Shown piece by piece: positions 1 to 7,129 of a stretch of DNA of 64,000 bases. The DNA is from Corynebacterium provencense (GTDB lineage: Bacteria; Actinomycetota; Actinomycetes; Mycobacteriales; Mycobacteriaceae), in assembly GCA_900049755.1 (NCBI GenBank), contig LT160592.1:99836-163835 (forward strand). Reading direction: 5' to 3'. A program made the position numbers and the translations under genes. How positions within the stretch are numbered: position 1 is the first letter of the stretch; each line of letters begins with the position of its first letter. The notes below the pieces were generated by a model. It was not told the DNA's origin. It ran no database searches and saw only the letters and a list, made by a program, of their open reading frames with translations.

Positions 1-1
1 C

Positions 2-388
2 GCCCCCGGGGCCTCGGCGCCGACGCTGCGGAAACGCTGGGGCGGGCTGATCACCGCTGCGGTGGAGGCCACGCCGGACGGCCGGGGGCAGGGTGTCGTC
101 GTGGACCTCAGGTCCGGCGGCTACCGGGCACTGGGAAAAGTGCCGGGAGCGGTCACCGTCCGGGTCGAGTCGGTGCGGCCGGACGGAGGCAGGAAGGTCG
201 TCAGCCACTTCAACAAGCACTACAAGGGGATGCTGGCCCGTGTCCTCGCCACAGCGGGGACGGACGCCGAGAGCGCACGCACAGCGCACGATGTCGCCCG
301 GATAGTCGCCGGGGCGGGCCTCCGGGTGGAGACCGGTACGCCGGATTCGCCGGCCTCCTCCCGCAACGAGCTCACCCTGGTCGTGTGA
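2..388 (+). CDS. yaaA: YaaA/DUF328 family peroxide-stress protein, C-terminal part
   Basis: Only the last ~128 codons are in the window; the frame is open to the left edge, reading KRWGGLITAAV before the first internal GTG at 62. The visible part has the VVDLRSGGYRAL segment and the HFNKHYKG segment that are typical of the YaaA (DUF328/UPF0246) family. E. coli YaaA lowers free iron and DNA damage during hydrogen peroxide stress and binds DNA; the family role here is carried over from that. The gene runs toward cobA on the opposite strand, so the two are convergent with about 30 bases between stops. The N-terminus is not visible, so completeness is unknown. Confidence 0.8.
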   Translation, partial: APGASAPTLRKRWGGLITAAVEATPDGRGQGVVVDLRSGGYRALGKVPGAVTVRVESVRPDGGRKVVSHFNKHYKGMLARVLATAGTDAESARTAHDVARIVAGAGLRVETGTPDSPASSRNELTLVV

Positions 389-417
389 ACTGCACCGGCC
401 GGGGCAACGGACCCCGG

Positions 418-1482
418 CTAGCAGAGGTGAGCTGTCCGGCCCGCGGCGTCCCCGATGACGATCACCGCCGGCGACCGGACGCCTGTGCTGCGGACGGTCT
501 CCCCCAGAGTCCCGAGTGTCGCGGTGGTGACCCGCTGGGACGGGGTCGACGCGTTCTCCACCACCACCGCCGGGGTCGCGGCGTCCCTCCCCCTGTCGAT
601 CAGGGTCGCGGCAATCGCCCCGGCGTTCTTCACCGCCATGATCAGCACCAGGGTTCCCGTCATTTTCGCGCACGCGTCCCAGTTGACCAGTGACTTCGGG
701 GAGTCCGGGGGCACGTGCCCGGAGACCAGGGTGAGATCGTGGTTGAGTCCCCGGTGTGTCAGGGACAGTCCCGCGGCCGCCGGTGCTGCGGTCATCGAGG
801 TCACCCCGGGGATCACCCGCACCGGTATCCCGGCCGCCGTACAGGCCTCGATCTCCTCGAAACCGCGGCCGAAGATGAACGGGTCACCGCCTTTGAGACG
901 GACGACGGTCCGCCCCTTCCGGGCGTTGTCCACCATCAGCTCGTTGATACGGTCCTGGCTGACCTGGCGTGAGTACGGGATCTTCGCCACGTCGATGAGC
1001 TCGGCACCACGTCGGGCAGCCTCCTCGGCCAGGCTCACCGGGCCGAGATGGTCGGCGAGGATGACGTCGGCCGATTCCAGGGCACGTGCCCCGGCGACGG
1101 TGATGAGGCCCGGGTCCCCCGGCCCTCCGCCGACGAGGATGACCTCGCCCGTGGTCCCGGCAGGTTCCTCCGCCCCGGCGTCTTCACCGTGGGCCCCGGG
1201 CGTCTCGGGGGCTGCGTGGGCCCCGTGGGCCCCGTGGTCCTTCACACCCCGGCGGTCGTCCACGGGGACGCCGTGACGTCGGGCCCACTCCAGCGCTTCC
1301 GCGGCACGGTCCGCCGCGGCTCCTGCGGGGATGCGCACCAGGCCGATTCCTTCCGGGCCGTCCGTCCCGTGACCACCCCAGTTCACGGGTACCGCCCCCT
1401 GTTCACGCAGCAGATCGGCGGCAAGGGCCGTCTCCGGCCCGTCCACCAGCAGCACCGTCACCCCGGCAAGTACAAGACTCAT
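418..1482 (-). CDS. cobA: Uroporphyrinogen-III C-methyltransferase (SUMT) with N-terminal extension
   Basis: S-adenosylmethionine-dependent methylation of uroporphyrinogen III at C2 and C7 to give precorrin-2, the branch point to siroheme and cobalamin. The SUMT core begins near residue 112 with VGGGPGDPGLIT, followed by RLKGGDPFIFGRG (~197) and VIPGVTS (~225), all canonical. About 110 residues precede the core: a Val/Ala-rich segment resembling a small alpha/beta domain, then a His-Ala-Gly linker (HGAHGAHA). Typical SUMTs are ~250-280 residues, so this is a clear extension of unknown role. I chose ATG at 1482 because a TACACT -10 box lies 8 bases upstream and there is no Shine-Dalgarno; GTG at 1488 is the alternative. 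Confidence 0.9.
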   Translation of the reverse strand: MSLVLAGVTVLLVDGPETALAADLLREQGAVPVNWGGHGTDGPEGIGLVRIPAGAAADRAAEALEWARRHGVPVDDRRGVKDHGAHGAHAAPETPGAHGEDAGAEEPAGTTGEVILVGGGPGDPGLITVAGARALESADVILADHLGPVSLAEEAARRGAELIDVAKIPYSRQVSQDRINELMVDNARKGRTVVRLKGGDPFIFGRGFEEIEACTAAGIPVRVIPGVTSMTAAPAAAGLSLTHRGLNHDLTLVSGHVPPDSPKSLVNWDACAKMTGTLVLIMAVKNAGAIAATLIDRGRDAATPAVVVENASTPSQRVTTATLGTLGETVRSTGVRSPAVIVIGDAAGRTAHLC

Positions 1483-1553
1483 GGACACAGAGTGTAGTGC
1501 CGCAGCCCCCGCCCGGCCTGCCCAGGGACGGTACTGTGCCCGTCACACCACCG

Positions 1554-3032
1554 TCAGGCGAGCTTGAGCGCCTTCTGGCTGCGGTCCCACTGCTCGCGGT
1601 AGAGGGCGTGGTCCTCGGAGAGCCGGCGACCGTAGGAGGGCACCATCTCCCGGAGCTTCGGGGTCCAGGCGTCCATCTTGTCGGAGAAGCAGGCCTGCAG
1701 GACCTCGATCATCGCCGAGGGGGCGATGGAGGCTCCCGGGGACGCACCCATCAGGCCGGCGATCGAGCCGTCGGCGGAGTTGATCAGTGCGGTACCGAAC
1801 TCCAGGGAACCGAACTTCGGGGCCTTGGCGGGCTTGATCACCTGCACGCGCTGGCCGGCGGTCACCAGCTCCCAGTCCTCGTCGCGGGCGTCAGGCATGT
1901 ACTCGCGCAGGGACTCCACCCGCGCAGCCTGGTTCTTCAGCACCTCGGTGACGAGGTACTTCGTCAGTCCCATCTCCTGGACGGCGACGCCGAGGTAGGA
2001 GGGGATGTTGCCCGGGCGCAGGGACTTGAACAGGTCGAGGTAGGAACCCTGCTTCAGGAACTTCGGGGTCCAGCCCGCGTACGGGCCGAACAGCAGGCCC
2101 TTACGGCCGTCGATGACACGGGTGTCCAGGTGGGGCACGGACATCGGCGGGGCACCGACGGCGGCCTTGCCGTAGACCTTCGCGGCATGCTGGTCGATGA
2201 GTTCCTGGTTGGTGCAGCGCAGCCACTGGCCGGACACCGGGAAGCCGGCGTAGCCCTTGATCTCCGGGATCCCGGCCTTCTGCAGCAGGGGCAGGGCCAT
2301 TCCGCCGGCACCGATGAAGACGAACTTGGCGTGCACGGTGGTGGTGTCACCGTTGTGGAGGTTCCTGACGGTCAGCTTCCAGCCCTGACCCTCCCGGGTG
2401 ACGTCGTTGACCTGGGAGCCGTAACGGATGCTGACTCCGTGGGAGGTCACGGCACCGAGGTACTGGCGGGTCAGTGCACCGTAGTTGATGTCGGTGCCGG
2501 CGTTGATCCAGGACAGTGCGACTCCTTCGGAGTAGTCGCGCCCCTTGTCCATCAGCGGGACCTTCGAGGCGAAGACCTCCGGGTCGTCGGTGAACTGCAT
2601 GTCCGGGAAGAGAGGGTTGTCCTTGAGCGCCTCGTAGCGCGCCCTGATGTAGGCGACGTCCGCGGCACCGTGTCCGAAGGACATGTGCGGGGTGGCGTTG
2701 ATCCACTCGCGGGGGTCCCCCAGTGTGCCGTTCTCGACGAGGTAGGACCAGAACTGTCGTGAGACCTGGAACTTCTCGTTGATGTTGACAGCCTTGGTGG
2801 TGTCGATCTTGCCGTTGACCTCGGGCGTGTAGTTCAGTTCGCAGAGGGCGGAGTGACCGGTACCGGCGTTGTTCCACGGGTCCGAGGATTCGGAGGCCGG
2901 GACGTCCTGGCGTTCGAGGATGAGCTGGCTCCACTCGGGCTGGAGCTCTTTCAGCATCACGGACAGGGTGGTCGAAATGACGCCGGCGCCGACCAGGGCA
3001 ACGTCGACGTGGTCGTTCTTGGAGGGTGACAC
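1554..3032 (-). CDS. mqo: Malate:quinone oxidoreductase
   Basis: Membrane-associated FAD enzyme that oxidises malate to oxaloacetate and passes electrons to menaquinone, a main TCA-cycle step in corynebacteria. The 492-residue product has the N-terminal FAD-binding stretch DVALVGAGVISTTL, then WNNAGTGHSALCELNYTPE, and the conserved ending GASPGASIAPSAMIE, closely matching what I know of C. glutamicum Mqo (500 residues). The start is GTG at 3032, with AGGA 11 bases upstream; the longer open frame to 3134 has an arginine/proline-rich leader unlike the family. It is divergent from the hydrolase gene at 3275, and cobA follows 71 bases downstream on the same strand. Confidence 0.95.
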   Translation of the reverse strand: MSPSKNDHVDVALVGAGVISTTLSVMLKELQPEWSQLILERQDVPASESSDPWNNAGTGHSALCELNYTPEVNGKIDTTKAVNINEKFQVSRQFWSYLVENGTLGDPREWINATPHMSFGHGAADVAYIRARYEALKDNPLFPDMQFTDDPEVFASKVPLMDKGRDYSEGVALSWINAGTDINYGALTRQYLGAVTSHGVSIRYGSQVNDVTREGQGWKLTVRNLHNGDTTTVHAKFVFIGAGGMALPLLQKAGIPEIKGYAGFPVSGQWLRCTNQELIDQHAAKVYGKAAVGAPPMSVPHLDTRVIDGRKGLLFGPYAGWTPKFLKQGSYLDLFKSLRPGNIPSYLGVAVQEMGLTKYLVTEVLKNQAARVESLREYMPDARDEDWELVTAGQRVQVIKPAKAPKFGSLEFGTALINSADGSIAGLMGASPGASIAPSAMIEVLQACFSDKMDAWTPKLREMVPSYGRRLSEDHALYREQWDRSQKALKLA

Positions 3033-3176
3033 GTTAAGCACAATCCTTTTCTTCGCTGCTGTTCCGCCGTCGCGGCCCGACTGTCCCGGCACCGGGGTAC
3101 GGTGTGCGGACCGGCCGGGCCGGGGCTTCCACAATCAGGCAATAGTACGCGGTGACGTGCCGTGTTGACTATCCGA

Positions 3177-3240
3177 CCCCGTACCCACCCCGTGCCGACC
3201 CCCGTGCCCACCCCGTGCCCCACCCGTGCCCGACCCCGCC
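3177..3240. repeat. Imperfect C-rich direct repeats between mqo and hydrolase
   Basis: The intergenic stretch contains several imperfect copies of an ACCCCGTGCC-like unit in a row on the plus strand. It lies between the divergent mqo and hydrolase genes, upstream of the TACAGT box. It could be a slippage-generated tract or a repeated protein-binding site; nothing in the sequence decides this. Confidence 0.5.
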
Positions 3241-3260
3241 TGCAAGGGTGGCACGACGGG

Positions 3261-3266
3261 TACAGT
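3261..3266 (+). promoter_or_regulatory. -10 box for a near-leaderless hydrolase transcript
   Basis: TACAGT matches the corynebacterial TANNNT -10 consensus and ends 8 bases before the GTG start at 3275, so transcription would begin at or next to the start codon. Confidence 0.55.
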
Positions 3267-3274
3267 GGGAGTCC

Positions 3275-4447
3275 GTGAATGAACCCGGGAACCCTCTCCG
3301 CACCGTCCCCGAGCCTGCGTCGGTCCACCTGGACCTCGCCGCGGTTCTGTCCCACCCCCTGGGACTGAGTATCCATGACCTGGACTTTGTTCCGGATATG
3401 CTCGGCGAGGGCTACGAGCACACCACGGTGTCCCTCGGTGACGACCCTGACGGGGAGACGCCCGGCGTCCCGGTGGTGTGCACGGTCATCCGCCACCGGC
3501 CCGCAGGGGTGGACCCCGGGAAGTTCGCGTCCCGCCCCGCGCTGCTCTTCGTCCACGGGATGACGGACTATTTCTTCCAGACACATGTCGCCGAGCACTT
3601 CACCGCACGGGGCTACGCCGTCTACGGGATCGACCTGCGCAAGTGCGGACGCTCCCACCGCCCAGGGCAGACCTGGCACCACGTGACCAGCCAGTCCGTC
3701 TACGACGAAGACCTCTCCGTCGCCGTATCCCTGCTCGGCGCCGGCCACCCGTACGTCATCCCCGTCGGGCACTCCACCGGTGGCCTGGACGTGACAATGT
3801 TCGTGTCCCGTCTGCACGCCGCCTCCCGGCGCGGGGACCCCGCCCGGGAGACCCTCTACCGCAGCGTTGCCGCGGTGGTGCTCAACAGTCCGTGGCTGGA
3901 CCTCCAGTTCAACGCGCTCACCAACGCCGTCATCCGCAGCGTCTTCCCTGTGGTGTCCCGTCACGCCCCCACCCTGCCGGTCCCCGGGGGCATCGACCCC
4001 ACCTACGGACGTACCCTGCATGTCTCTGAGTTCGGCGAGTGGGACTACGACCGCCGGTTCAAGCCGTTGAGGCCCAGGTCGAAGCAGGTCAGCTGGCTGG
4101 TGGGGGTCGCCCGGGAGATCGGCAGACTGCAGTCCGGGGGGTTCTCCACCGGTGTTCCCACCCTGCTGGTGTGTTCGGACGCCGACGGTTCCGGGCGCAG
4201 TGTCGACGACGGTTCCGGGGTGAAGGTGCCGGCCCCGGAGGCGTTCCGTTCCGACACGGTCCTGAAGCCCTCGCAGATGCGTCGGGCCGCCCGTCTGGTC
4301 GACCCGGGGTGCGTGGTGGTCACCGTCCCCGGTGCCGTGCACGACGTCTTCCTGTCCCGGGAGGACGCCAGGGACGCCGCCTTCGCCGCGGTCGACAGGT
4401 TCCTCGCGCAGGTCGTCGCGTCCAGGGGCGGAGCGGGCGCGAACTGA
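3275..4447 (+). CDS. Alpha/beta hydrolase, serine aminopeptidase S33-like
   Basis: A 390-residue alpha/beta-hydrolase fold protein. It shows the oxyanion-hole region LLFVHGMTDYF, the YAVYGIDLRKCGRS strand-turn, and the nucleophile elbow GHSTGG; the C-terminal AVHDVFLS likely carries the catalytic His. The family (Hydrolase_4/lysophospholipase-like) cleaves esters or peptides; the substrate cannot be told. No signal peptide or membrane segment, so cytosolic. GTG at 3275 is preferred over the frame start at 3152 because a -10 box lies immediately upstream and the extra 41 residues are low-complexity proline. A homologous hydrolase sits between mqo and mtr in C. glutamicum as I recall, so the arrangement is conserved. 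Confidence 0.85.
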   Translation: MNEPGNPLRTVPEPASVHLDLAAVLSHPLGLSIHDLDFVPDMLGEGYEHTTVSLGDDPDGETPGVPVVCTVIRHRPAGVDPGKFASRPALLFVHGMTDYFFQTHVAEHFTARGYAVYGIDLRKCGRSHRPGQTWHHVTSQSVYDEDLSVAVSLLGAGHPYVIPVGHSTGGLDVTMFVSRLHAASRRGDPARETLYRSVAAVVLNSPWLDLQFNALTNAVIRSVFPVVSRHAPTLPVPGGIDPTYGRTLHVSEFGEWDYDRRFKPLRPRSKQVSWLVGVAREIGRLQSGGFSTGVPTLLVCSDADGSGRSVDDGSGVKVPAPEAFRSDTVLKPSQMRRAARLVDPGCVVVTVPGAVHDVFLSREDARDAAFAAVDRFLAQVVASRGGAGAN

Positions 4448-4488
4448 CACCGGGGCGGTCGCAGGAGCGCGCGGACCCGTGGTGCCGA

Positions 4489-4494
4489 TACGAT
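4489..4494 (+). promoter_or_regulatory. -10 box for leaderless mtr transcript
   Basis: TACGAT ends 7 bases before the ATG at 4502, with no Shine-Dalgarno sequence between, which is the classic leaderless arrangement. Confidence 0.6.
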
Positions 4495-4501
4495 CGGGTC
4501 C

Positions 4502-6007
4502 ATGACTGACAGCACGGCGGTACAGGACGACGCGGTACAGGACGACGCGGCACGGGCATCACACCCCGGCACGGAGCACACAGAGCACTACGACCTCATC
4601 ATCATCGGCACCGGATCAGGCAACTCGATCCCGGAGGAGCTCGACGACCGGCGGATCGCCCTGGTCGAGAAAGGCATTTTCGGCGGCACGTGCATCAATG
4701 TCGGGTGCATACCCACGAAAATGTACGTCTACACCGCTGACGTCGCCGCCGAGCTGGCGGAGGCGGGGCGCTACGACCTTTCCCCGGTGAATCCCGGGAC
4801 CGGGGAGCCGGAGGAACCGCCGTTGTGGCGGGTGGACTGGCCTGCTCTGCAGGAGCGGGTGTTCGGACGCCGTATCGACCCGATCTCGCGGGGCGGGGAA
4901 GAGTACCGGCGGGGTTCCCGCACCCCGAACATCACCTACTACCCCGGTGTCGCCCGGTTCACCGGTGAGCGCACGTTGCGGATCGACACGGGTGGACAGA
5001 CCGTCACGGTGACTGCGGACCAGGTGGTCCTGGCGACGGGGACCCGTACGCGTGTTCCCGCGGTGATCGCGGAGTCCGGGGTACGTTACCGCACGAATGC
5101 CGATGTGATGCGGATGGAGAAACTGCCTCGCACCATGGTCATCCTCGGCGGCGGCATCATCGCCGTGGAGTTCGCCCACGTGTTCTCTGCGCTGGGGGTG
5201 GAGGTGTTCGTGGTCAACCGGTCGGACACCCTGCTGCGCCGCTTCGATGCCACGGTGCGCTCCCGGTTCACCGCCGCTGCCGGTTCGCAGTGGACCAACC
5301 TGCTGGGCCGTACGGTCACCTCCGCCCGGGAGGAGGGGGGCCTGGTCACGGTCACACTGGACGACGGCAGGGAGATCGACTGCGACGAACTGCTGCTCGC
5401 ACAGGGCAGGGTCCCGAACTCTGACCTGCTGGACTGTGCCGCCGGCGGGGTGGACCTCGACGCCGCGGGCAAGATCGTGGTGGACCGGTTCGGCCGTACC
5501 TCCGCGCCGGGGGTGTGGGCCCTGGGGGACGCCGCCAACGATTTCGAGCTCAAGCACGTGGCGAACCAGGAGGCCCGCGCGGTGTTCCACAACGTGGCCT
5601 GTTCTGACGAGCAGGAGATGGTCCCGTTCAAGCTCGACAATGTTCCCGGCGGCGTCTTCTCCCGTCCTCAGATCGGTTACGTGGGGATGACCGAGGACGA
5701 GGCACGCGAGTGGGCACGTGACAACGGTCGTACGCTGACGGTGAAGGTGCAGGAGTACTCCGATGTGGCCTACGGCTGGGCGATGGAGGATTCGACGGGT
5801 TTCTGCAAGCTCATCGCGGACGCCGGGTCGCGGCGGCTGCTCGGTGCACATATCATGGGTCCCCAGGCTGCAACGCTGATCCAGCTGCTGGTCACGGCGA
5901 TCGAGTTCGATCTTGACCTGGTGGAGTTCGCCCGGAAGCAGTACTGGCCCCACCCCGGCCTGTCCGAGCTTGTGGAGAACGCCCTCCTCGGTCTCGAGTT
6001 CGAGTGA
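4502..6007 (+). CDS. mtr: Mycothione reductase
   Basis: NADPH-dependent flavoprotein that reduces mycothione (oxidised mycothiol disulfide), keeping the actinobacterial thiol pool reduced. The 501-residue product has an FAD-binding GTGSGNS (~36), the redox-active disulfide motif GGTCINVGCIPTKM (Cys64, Cys69), a second nucleotide-binding GGGIIAVEFA (~216), and the C-terminal HPGLSELVENAL with the catalytic His-Glu pair. The first ~28 residues are an acidic extension with a VQDDA direct duplication. The gene starts 54 bases after the hydrolase stop but has its own leaderless promoter. Confidence 0.93.
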   Translation: MTDSTAVQDDAVQDDAARASHPGTEHTEHYDLIIIGTGSGNSIPEELDDRRIALVEKGIFGGTCINVGCIPTKMYVYTADVAAELAEAGRYDLSPVNPGTGEPEEPPLWRVDWPALQERVFGRRIDPISRGGEEYRRGSRTPNITYYPGVARFTGERTLRIDTGGQTVTVTADQVVLATGTRTRVPAVIAESGVRYRTNADVMRMEKLPRTMVILGGGIIAVEFAHVFSALGVEVFVVNRSDTLLRRFDATVRSRFTAAAGSQWTNLLGRTVTSAREEGGLVTVTLDDGREIDCDELLLAQGRVPNSDLLDCAAGGVDLDAAGKIVVDRFGRTSAPGVWALGDAANDFELKHVANQEARAVFHNVACSDEQEMVPFKLDNVPGGVFSRPQIGYVGMTEDEAREWARDNGRTLTVKVQEYSDVAYGWAMEDSTGFCKLIADAGSRRLLGAHIMGPQAATLIQLLVTAIEFDLDLVEFARKQYWPHPGLSELVENALLGLEFE

Positions 6008-6086
6008 CGCGACCGGCACCGGCCTGCTGAACCACTGCCCCCGCTGACACGCTGTACCCGCTGACCTCTGAACAGGAGACCTGCCC

Positions 6087-7046
6087 GTGCCCCGTCCCCG
6101 CCTTTTCACCGCCTCCGCCACAGCAGCGACTGTGGCCGCGGCGGCCGCTGTGGCCACGGTTGTCTCCGTGGCGTCGCCCGCCGTGGCCTCCGCCGCCCCC
6201 GGTCTCTCTGCCCCGGGTCGCACCCAGGTGTCCGTGGACGGTACCTGGACCGGCCTTCACGTGGGCACCCCCAACGAAAATGAGGCACGGTACAGTCTGT
6301 CGCTGACGAAGCTGCTCATCGCCGACTATGTTTTCGAGCACGGCGGTGCGCAGGACAGGGAGAAGGCCCGGAACATGGTCAGGTACTCCGACGACAACCT
6401 GGCCACCGAACTGTCGCAGAAGTATCCGCAGGCGATCCCGTCGAAGGTGGAGCAGTACGGGATGACCTCGGCGGTTCCGGCGTCCACGTGGGGAAACTGG
6501 AAGTTCTCCAGTGCGGACTGGTCACGCTACCTGTCGGCGAAGCACCGGGAGGATCCCACCGCGACCGGGCCGCTGCTGTCGGCGATGCGGGAGAGCAGTA
6601 CAGTCGCCGCCGACGGGTACGGCCAGCGCTACGGTGTTGCCCTGCTGCCGGGGGTCCTGGGGTGGAAGTCAGGGTGGTCGGACGACCGCACCACCTATCA
6701 CGCGTCCACGGGTTTCGGAGGCGGGTGGACTGTCGCCGTACAGACCACGGGCACCCGGGGGGACCTCGACGCCGACCTGGCCGCCGCACTCTCCCCCGCG
6801 GGTCTGATCCCGGACCCGGGTTCCCTGGCGACCATGACACTGTGGCCGGCGCGGGAGGTCGCCAGGCAGGGCGTGCAGGCGACGGCCGACTGGGTCGGTT
6901 CCGTGGTCGGCCCGGTGGACCCGGCGACCGCGCGCGCCATCGCCGACAGCATCACCACCGCCGGGGAACCGGTCGTCGCCGCAGTGCCGGAGACAATCCC
7001 GCTTCCCGGCGTCATCGCCGCAGCACTGCCCGGTGCCCGGGCCTGA
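6087..7046 (+). CDS. Secreted SxxK serine hydrolase, beta-lactamase/PBP-like
   Basis: A 319-residue exported protein of the class-A beta-lactamase/DD-peptidase fold, judged from the order of active-site motifs: SLTK (Ser72-x-x-Lys75), SDDN (101-104, the SxN element) and KSG (194-196, the KTG element). The N-terminus is a long Ala/Val signal sequence ending in an AxA-type site near residue 37 (VASAAPG). AGGAG lies 8 bases before the GTG start. Whether it hydrolyses beta-lactams, trims peptidoglycan or has lost activity cannot be told; the region between motifs matches no characterised enzyme I can name. Gap to the Mg2+ ATPase downstream is 83 bases. Confidence 0.75.
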   Translation: MPRPRLFTASATAATVAAAAAVATVVSVASPAVASAAPGLSAPGRTQVSVDGTWTGLHVGTPNENEARYSLSLTKLLIADYVFEHGGAQDREKARNMVRYSDDNLATELSQKYPQAIPSKVEQYGMTSAVPASTWGNWKFSSADWSRYLSAKHREDPTATGPLLSAMRESSTVAADGYGQRYGVALLPGVLGWKSGWSDDRTTYHASTGFGGGWTVAVQTTGTRGDLDADLAAALSPAGLIPDPGSLATMTLWPAREVARQGVQATADWVGSVVGPVDPATARAIADSITTAGEPVVAAVPETIPLPGVIAAALPGARA

Positions 7047-7129
7047 GAGTCTCCACCGGGGGTAACGGATCCGGTCCGGCGGACCCCGCCGTCGGGCACC
7101 TGCGGTGACGACGTAGTACACCGGAGAGC

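Noticed and set aside
2957..4450. 497-codon minus-strand frame across the hydrolase gene
   Set aside because: Antisense to a gene with clear catalytic motifs; composition typical of a shadow frame.
7047..7129. Mg2+ riboswitch before mgtA
   Set aside because: Only 83 bases separate the genes and no leader structure is visible.
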